Source: Macrostomum hystrix (Eukaryota; Platyhelminthes; Macrostomidae). Taken from it: a DNA stretch of 64,000 nucleotides. Below, piece after piece: positions 58,681 through 64,000 of this stretch. The translations under genes and the position numbers were made by a program. The stretch is taken from assembly GCA_950097015.1 (NCBI GenBank), contig CATNEN010000002.1, forward strand, positions 2,170,001 to 2,234,000, read 5' to 3'. How positions within the stretch are numbered: position 1 is the stretch's first letter; the number at the start of each line of letters is the position of its first letter. A model generated the notes under the pieces. The model was not told where the DNA came from and searched no databases. It saw nothing but the letters and a program-made list of their open reading frames with translations.

Positions 58681-60100
58681 CTTAAATCCGTTGAGACCCA
58701 ACTTCAACGCCAGCTTGGATTGTCAAAGTTTAAATTTTCAAGTAGACTATCGTTAAATTTAAGCGTTAACTGAATTCAATCTCTAAATTTAGTTTGCATC
58801 GCGAAATCAAAGCATGAAGAGTTTTTTAAATTTTGTCTGTCGTAAGTTGTCTTGCAAAAAGTGTTTTTTACGCTTACAAAAATTTTCTTTGAGATTCAAA
58901 ATGAAAAAGCGCAACCTTTAAATGATAATTATTGAGAAAAAAATGCATATCAAGTCCACAATGTCTGCTTTATTGCTTTGTTAGTCACGCCATCTTAAGC
59001 CAATAAACCTACACCCTTGCAAGCCCCCTCCCCCTACAGCTCACATTGCTTCGAAAACAACTCAGAAAACGTGCTTCAATATGAACGGCATTAGAGAATT
59101 TTCTGTCCTTTAATTAGCATTTGAGCACGCTCCTGCCATTATCTACGGTGGAGCGTCTTCTGGAAGATGTGGCTCCGGACAATGACCCTATGCAATCTAA
59201 GCGAGCTTAAACGTAAGCTTTGAATAGCTTTTCATACTATCATTTGAGCAGTTTCTTTTCATTGCAATGTGAGTTACGATGACAGTCCTGAGAGTTCTCA
59301 ACTTGGCTAGGCAGCAAGCCTAGGCATTGAAGTTTTTCAATTCTAGAAAATGGCCAAGAATTTATTTGTTTTGCTGCTTCATTTCGTCTCACCGACGGTG
59401 CACGTGTTTTCTACGCTTCTTGGATGGTTTAGCATTATTAATTGAGGTTTCAAATTCTGTCTTTGTCACTGACATTTAATGACGTTGAAAAGGACTGCAA
59501 TTTTAAACTTACTATAACCCGCCATAGTGGCGCCCCCTCATAGTGGCGCCCCCTCATAGTGGCTCAGGGACCTTGGTGCATACCGCTCTACCATTCACTC
59601 AGATTAATTCGGATGTAGAAGAAAAGATATAAAAAACGTGTTCCGTGTCTTTAAACAGGAAAATGCAGTCATTGCTCTCCGTATCTATCCATGCATTTTC
59701 TTCCAGTGACACAAGCATTGAACTGATTTGTAATTGGACTCGTGGTCGATTGTCTTCGCAAAAAGTCATGACTCATTTCGAATTCCTGTTGGCATCTTTG
59801 CTTTTAGACCGAAGCCAGAATTTTCCAGAACCAGATGGCAAACAAACCAAGCAGCTTTTGCTGTTTTCCAATGCATGTCAAGCCATTCCGTTTGGTTTGT
59901 AATAGAGATAATAGAAAAAAAGATTCGCAAAGTTTTCAATGTCATTGGCCGCCCAAAGTGCACAATGCAGTTTGAGTCCAACTCAGTCATGTGCGAGCAA
60001 AGCTTCTCACTCGAAGAAAGTTTTTCAGGAGTGAATTGCCTGCAAGCGGTCGCACTCATTAACACCCGACCCAGAAGCACATGCCGCCACCCACAACGAG
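58681..60100. other. Intergenic upstream of peptide cluster
   Basis: No confident gene. The frame at 59645-59902 has a TATA-like AGATATAAAAAA upstream but no signal peptide or domain. Near 59515-59600 are short repeats of TAGTGGCGCCCCCTCA and a SINE1 head fragment (CTCAGGGACCTTGGTGCA). Confidence 0.45.
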
Positions 60101-60113
60101 CAAAGTATGCAGC
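60101..60113 (+). promoter_or_regulatory. Conserved upstream element of peptide gene A
   Basis: CAAAGTATGCAGC lies 37 bp before the TATA box. The identical 13-mer precedes peptide gene C at 62923-62935. The core TATGCA resembles a half octamer, but no factor can be named. Confidence 0.5.
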
Positions 60114-60148
60114 GACATTCGGGTTGACGAAAAACGTGCTAAAAATGG

Positions 60149-60157
60149 TCTATAAAT
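60149..60157 (+). promoter_or_regulatory. TATA box of peptide gene A
   Basis: TCTATAAAT-type box (GTCTATAAATT), about 100 bp before the ATG. Gene C has the same GTCTATAAAT. A second shared leader block, GATCTTCTTCAA, follows at about 60181 and may mark the transcription start region. Confidence 0.65.
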
Positions 60158-60257
60158 TAAAGTGAGCTTTGAGCACTCCAGATCTTCTTCAACCAAGGGA
60201 GTAAACAGCAACTCGAAAGCCTTCTGCAAGCTCACAGTCTCTCTGCAACCAAGCACA

Positions 60258-60497
60258 ATGAAGTGGCAAGTCGCCGCCTTCCTGTTCGTCTGTGTGGCCG
60301 TCGCCGTGATGGCCGGACCGGCTGCCCCCGAGTCCGACGAGGAGCTGCTGTCGGACCTGGCCGAGCTGCAGCAGGCCAGCGAGATCGAGGACACCCCGCT
60401 GGGACTGGAGGCCAAGAGCCGCCTGAAGCGCAAGGTCAAGCGCTACCTGAAGAGGGCCGGATTCCGCAGGCGCTTCATCAGGAAGGTCGTCGGTTGA
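60258..60497 (+). CDS. Secreted cationic prepropeptide A (candidate antimicrobial peptide)
   Basis: 79 aa, single exon. The start is chosen because it opens a clean signal peptide (MKWQVAAFLFVCVAVAVMAG, residues 1-20) identical in position with its paralogues; the longer frame from 60162 lies in the leader. Residues 21-52 form an acidic pro-region with about ten Asp/Glu. It ends Glu51-Ala52-Lys53, after which residues 54-79 hold 13 Lys/Arg and no Cys (SRLKRKVKRYLKRAG, then FRRRFIRKVVG). The tail could form two amphipathic helices around Ala-Gly, as cecropins do, and the final Gly could donate an amide. Known precedents for this layout are arminins and cathelicidins; I see no sequence match to them. 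Secretion and membrane activity are inferred. Gene C, 2.6 kb downstream, shares promoter and pro-region design. Confidence 0.82.
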   Translation: MKWQVAAFLFVCVAVAVMAGPAAPESDEELLSDLAELQQASEIEDTPLGLEAKSRLKRKVKRYLKRAGFRRRFIRKVVG

Positions 60498-61770
60498 ACA
60501 GCACGATCTGGCGATTCGGACACTTTTACCTGTACACGCCACTTCCAAAGAACTACCGCAGTCACTAAAGAGAGTTTGTAAAACAACACGATTGGTGGAA
60601 TTTATTTATGCCGAAGACAGAAAAATGTCTGATGGAAATATAACTGTAGCTATACTTCAACACATAATGTAATGAAAACACAAATCATGTTCATTTATTG
60701 CTACAACAATTTATTATTATTAAAAAATTCTGTTTATATGCTGAATTTACATAGATATGAGTTCATAAGCTTAGGAACTGCAAAGCTGTACTACGAGTTG
60801 AGAACCTTACTTCAAATTCTCCTCCAAATTGCTCTGTATTCTCGTAACTTCTGTAGCGAATCCATATTGCTTCAATAATACAAAAGTTAACAATATAATG
60901 AACAATAAGAGCCGACATGGTTACATGATGAAATTGTGTGAGCAGAAAAATGATGCCTATAGCGTGGTGGTTTTTTCTAGAGACACCTCAACGAGAATCG
61001 TTGAATATCTCGACGATGTTAATGCTTTAGATTTTCATGGCGATTAATTGACTATTTTGAGAAATACAGAAGAAGAAAATGCGCTACTTGAAATACCCCG
61101 TGGTGTTTCTACTGCTAAAAGGTTGTTTTATTCACCAGAAAGATAGTACAACCTACAAGGATTCCGAAGAAGCCTGTCAACCTACGGACTCGGAAATCAC
61201 TTACGTTATATCGCTCGCGAGACTTGAATGTAAGAATAAAGTCAAAATACTTAATTATTTATTGACACTAAGTAAAGCATTCATGCTTTCAAACTAATTA
61301 AAAGTTAAATCAAGAACTTCCTCGCCCGGGACCATCATTCTATTGGTGCAGGGCGTTGGCAGCAGGCTTCAGACTGAAGCACGTAATTTAGAAGCTTTGC
61401 TTAACCTTCTAAAATGCTCGAAGGTGAACTCATGCTGTAGACATCCTCCTAACTACATGTACCCTTGCTGAACTCCTCAGGTACTGTAAAGCGAGATGCC
61501 AGGACAGTCCACCGGCTTGCACTGCGATTGGTTGGTAAATGTGCTTTGGATTCTGCTAAAGATACTTTCAAGGGCATTGGAACATTGTCAGCAGGGAACT
61601 GGCAGAAACTGGAAGCATCGGCCTGCCATCTTTCTGGAACACATTGACTCACCGATACATGGAAGGTCATTGTTGAGAAACATGTCGATAAATTTGAGGC
61701 AGCTTAGCTGGTATCCTAGAGCATCTCTGATCGACAATTCAGCTTAGTCGAGTCCAGGACAGCAAGCGTC
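60498..61770. other. Spacer between peptide genes A and B
   Basis: AT-rich. A DR-A family copy spans about 60905-61130 (TCGTTGAATATCTCGACGATG, GAAATACCCCGTGG). The 72-codon frame at 61079 begins in this repeat; it has a hydrophobic start but no kinship to the MKWQ genes. Confidence 0.5.
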
Positions 61771-62121
61771 ATGAAGTGGCAGGTCGCAACTCTGTTGCTC
61801 GCCTGCCTGGCGGTGGCCACGAAGGCAAAGCCGAGCGCCGCTGATCGCAAAGAATCCGATGGACTCAGAGGATCCGGAGACACTCCAGCAGCAGGCCTAT
61901 TTGAGGTGTCCGAGAAGCCGAGACCGACAGGACATGACGTATCGAAGAAGCCCCGACAGCCGGAACCAACGCGCGAGCCCCGACATCCGACAGCAAAGCT
62001 GCAGCTATCGCGCTGCTCATATGAAGGCTGCGTACGGCTGTTCAGTCCATGGACTGGGGGGACGCCACACCCACCCTCAATTACCCCAGCTGATGCTGGT
62101 TCCCATTTAACAGCTTGGTGA
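61771..62121 (+). pseudogene. Third MKWQ prepropeptide copy (B), frameshifted and SINE-extended
   Basis: The open frame is 116 aa. Residues 1-20 (MKWQVATLLLACLAVATKAK) are clearly the paralogous signal peptide. After about residue 30 this frame becomes Pro/Lys-rich and has no acidic pro-region. From about 61860 the next frame instead reads an acidic Gln-rich stretch (DSEDPETLQQQA) and then Arg-rich sequence, as in gene A. That indicates a 1-nt frameshift near 61845-61862. From about 62020 the reading frame is SINE2 sequence, which supplies the last 30 or so residues and the stop. No TATA box like those of A and C is seen. Probably a dying copy, although the open frame could still make a secreted chimeric peptide. 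Confidence 0.6.
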
Positions 62122-62240
62122 ACTGAAGAAATGCAGACCTACGTGTCTTACTAAAGGAAGAAAAAATTCAGTTGATTCCGGAATCGAACCTCCGACGTTC
62201 GAGTCATGAGTTCTACACTCTAAGCACTTGCTTCAACCCA
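62020..62240 (-). mobile_element. SINE2 copy overlapping peptide copy B
   Basis: Reverse complement starts with a tRNA-like head: CAAGTGCTTAGAGTGTAGAA, anticodon-loop-like CTCATGA, B box GGTTCGATTCC (62181-62190). The body has GGGAACCAGCATCAGCTGGG. The end is CCCCAGTCCATGGACTGAAC and CGTACGCAGCC. Same block order as 29.36-29.58 kb. No target duplication was identified. Confidence 0.68.
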
Positions 62241-62922
62241 GCTTAATTAGTGTCTCATTAGGAGCTTCATTGCAAAAATCGGCAGTGAGGCTCGTACATC
62301 GTACGAAATTTTCTTCTTCGTAAATAACGGAATAGCTAATCGATGTTGTACCCACAATGGGTACATGGTATTGAATTGCAATATACATTTTTGTTCTATA
62401 TAACCTGATACATTGTCAGAAAAACTTTCTGAAATACCACAAGTGATTTGTTATCGATAACTCTTGTGATTGTGAGAATAACAATCCATGCTGTATATTT
62501 TACAGTATTTTTATCGAGTGGATTAGCGGATGCTAAGCAATGGTAATATTCGAGTTTTCAAGTTCTTTTTCTGTCAAGAAAAGAGTTAATACCCGTAATT
62601 ATACCTGTTTGGAAATTTCCAGTCTGGTAAGAAAGCTTAAAGCGTGGAAAAACACTAGAAATGGTCTGCAAAAAAGAAGTGACTGCTGCGCAAGAAATAC
62701 ATTTCTGAGCAATACGATGACAGCCAATGGCATCGCCAGTGTGGCGCCACTGCAGTATGAGATAGCCCAGACACTGGCGAGCAGACTCGCTTGTTGAGAC
62801 CAGGACAATATGGGCATACTTCCGCGGTCACAAAAAGAGGCTATTTTTCAAACTCTAACTTAATTCTATTGTATTTGTTACTTTTTTGAAGGTGAATCAA
62901 GACGGCTTTTTAGTTGGTCCTT
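62241..62922. other. Spacer between peptide copies B and C
   Basis: No gene recognised; the frames at 62540 and 62599 overlap on opposite strands without features. Confidence 0.5.
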
Positions 62923-62935
62923 CAAAGTATGCAGC
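62923..62935 (+). promoter_or_regulatory. Conserved upstream element of peptide gene C
   Basis: CAAAGTATGCAGC, identical to 60101-60113, here 77 bp before the TATA box. Confidence 0.5.
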
Positions 62936-63010
62936 TTTCTGAGCACGTTTTCTGGGGTTTTCGCCTCACGTTGCCGCTCCAGTCGCAGCTAGCCCACCCG
63001 GGACTTTCGA

Positions 63011-63020
63011 GTCTATAAAT
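63011..63020 (+). promoter_or_regulatory. TATA box of peptide gene C
   Basis: GTCTATAAAT, matching gene A, about 90 bp before the ATG. The shared leader block GATCTTCTTCAA follows at about 63084. Confidence 0.68.
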
Positions 63021-63110
63021 GGTGACAGTAAGAAGCAGCCCAAAATGTTCTCAAGCCGAGTTTAATAAAGCCCCCTCGAGTCGATCTTCTTCAAAGAAAC
63101 GAAAACGACA

Positions 63111-63332
63111 ATGAAGTGGCAGTTTGCTCTTGGCCTCCTGCTGTGCGTGGCCCTAGCTGTCTACGCCAGCCCAGCTGATCAGAACGACGAAGATGAAGAG
63201 GTCGCCGCCGCCCTCGCCGACATGGCCGAGCCGGCCCAGGCCGATGAGAACGAGGCGCCCGAAGCCAAGTTCCGGTTCCGAGTCCGCAGGCGTCGCCGCT
63301 TCTACCGGGGATACTACTTCTATGGCAAGTAA
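63111..63332 (+). CDS. Secreted cationic prepropeptide C (candidate antimicrobial peptide)
   Basis: 73 aa, single exon, start fixed by the signal peptide MKWQFALGLLLCVALAVYAS (1-20). Pro21-Ala22 follows as in gene A. The pro-region has twelve Asp/Glu (NDEDEE, DENEAPE) and ends Glu51-Ala52-Lys53, the same residues at the same positions as in gene A. The tail of about 20 residues alternates aromatic and Arg (FRFRVRRRRR), then has FYRGYYFYGK with no Cys. The terminal Gly-Lys is a classic amidation signal, so the mature end may be Tyr-amide. The alternation suits a beta-strand more than a helix, quite unlike gene A. Membrane-active defence peptide is the best inference; a neuropeptide-like signal is possible but less likely given the charge. 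A poly(A) signal lies 118 nt after the stop. Confidence 0.85.
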   Translation: MKWQFALGLLLCVALAVYASPADQNDEDEEVAAALADMAEPAQADENEAPEAKFRFRVRRRRRFYRGYYFYGK

Positions 63333-63449
63333 GCATCTCGGACAGCACTATGGACCGACACTGCGACACCTGATCGAACTAACCCAAACAGTGCACAGTA
63401 AACTTAAAAACACTCAGCTACTTCCATTTCTAGGAGTCATATGGCTACT

Positions 63450-63455
63450 AATAAA
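63450..63455 (+). terminator. Poly(A) signal of peptide gene C
   Basis: AATAAA about 118 nt downstream of the stop, followed by a GT-containing stretch. It gives a compact transcript of roughly 400 nt. Confidence 0.6.
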
Positions 63456-63459
63456 GTTC

Positions 63460-63911
63460 TGAATCAGTCAGATGGTTTACGACCTTTGTACTCGCAGATA
63501 ACATCCTACATTGCTGAGACATTGCATGTGAAACTTACCGATGTAATAAAAAATTGATAAGAAAAATAGCTGGCTTTTAGTCAATAAAATAATTACATAG
63601 TAAATCTGCACTTTCTAATTGATTTTAAGTTCTTTCAGAGTCATATTAAATCTTTGTGACTTGTCGAGCCTTAACTGTAGTAATCCATGATTTGACCTTC
63701 ACCAGCCTAAAAGACGTTGAAGGAGCATCCATGCTATGAAAGAGCATTCTGTTGCTTACGAACAAAAATTATACTCTTATGAAAAAGCATAGAAACTGTA
63801 ACATCCTTTCAAAAATGGAACAAACTGTTTTGTAGGAGAAAACAATAATCAAGACGGTCCCGCTGATGCGCTGTCAGGGGTGCTACAGGGCGACACACTT
63901 GCGCCGTTTCT
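63460..63911. other. Intergenic, nothing recognised
   Basis: AT-rich sequence without gene, RNA or repeat that I can support. Confidence 0.55.
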
Positions 63912-64000
63912 ATCCGAAACTAAACCCCAATCCGAATCCGAAACTTAACCCCAATCCGAATCCGAAACTTAACCCCTATCTGAATCCGAAACTTAACCCC
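63912..64000. repeat. Second 24-bp minisatellite array, cut by window end
   Basis: ATCCGAAACTAAACCCCAAT and AATCCGAATCCGAAACTTAA units are the same family and orientation as 56137-58680. The array runs off the window, so its length is unknown. Confidence 0.9.

Noticed and set aside
59645-59902. 85-codon frame as a fourth peptide gene
   Set aside because: A TATA-like sequence precedes it, but it lacks the MKWQ signal peptide, acidic pro-region and cationic tail.
60258-63332. Assigning the MKWQ peptides to cecropins, cathelicidins or arminins
   Set aside because: Only the general layout is shared. I see no diagnostic residues of any named family, so they are left unnamed.

Overview
This is a nuclear window from an invertebrate animal. 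Genes are split by GT-AG introns with GC-rich exons in AT-rich surroundings, and there are tRNA-derived SINEs, a dead mariner, hAT-like MITEs and very many minisatellites. A full-length TRPN (NOMPC) channel beside a SPATA1 orthologue points to a ciliated invertebrate with mechanosensory cells. A lophotrochozoan, perhaps a free-living flatworm, is my best guess, but the sequence does not prove it.

Layout: 0.7-1.2 kb is a hAT-like MITE. A two-exon rhodopsin-like GPCR lies on the minus strand (1321-2964). A 0.8-kb minisatellite follows (5.55-6.37 kb). From 7178 to 22778 on the plus strand is a TRPN-type mechanosensory channel. I resolve it into 22 coding exons with consistent phases (about 1818 aa), including a 6-nt microexon. 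Its introns are full of tandem arrays, one of them about 270 copies of TTGG. From 34020 down to 24665 on the minus strand is a 15-exon SPATA1 orthologue (472 aa). From 38114 down to 36047 is a three-exon UBE2K orthologue (200 aa) with a dead mariner in its second intron. From 38.6 to 46.3 kb there are only mobile-element remains and arrays. An intronless, divergent GPCR follows (47142-48347), its 3' end made of minisatellite. Then come a 3.5-kb array with a 1229-codon open frame, an 18-bp array and a 2.5-kb 24-bp array.

The most interesting region is 60.1-63.5 kb. Three small paralogous genes there encode secreted prepropeptides with a shared signal peptide starting MKWQ. Two are intact (79 and 73 aa). 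Each has an acidic pro-region ending in Glu-Ala-Lys at exactly residues 51-53, then a strongly cationic, cysteine-free tail. The tails differ completely: one is helix-like and ends in Gly, the other is Arg/aromatic and ends in Gly-Lys. The third copy is frameshifted and runs into a SINE. Two arrays of the same 24-bp minisatellite flank the cluster. The design resembles secreted host-defence peptides, and I recognise no named family.

About 28% of the window (roughly 18 kb) is tandem repeat. Most long open frames in it, including frames open on both strands, are by-products of repeat periods without stop codons and are not listed as genes. Exon coordinates were read by hand from splice consensus, phase and family resemblance; none has transcript support here.
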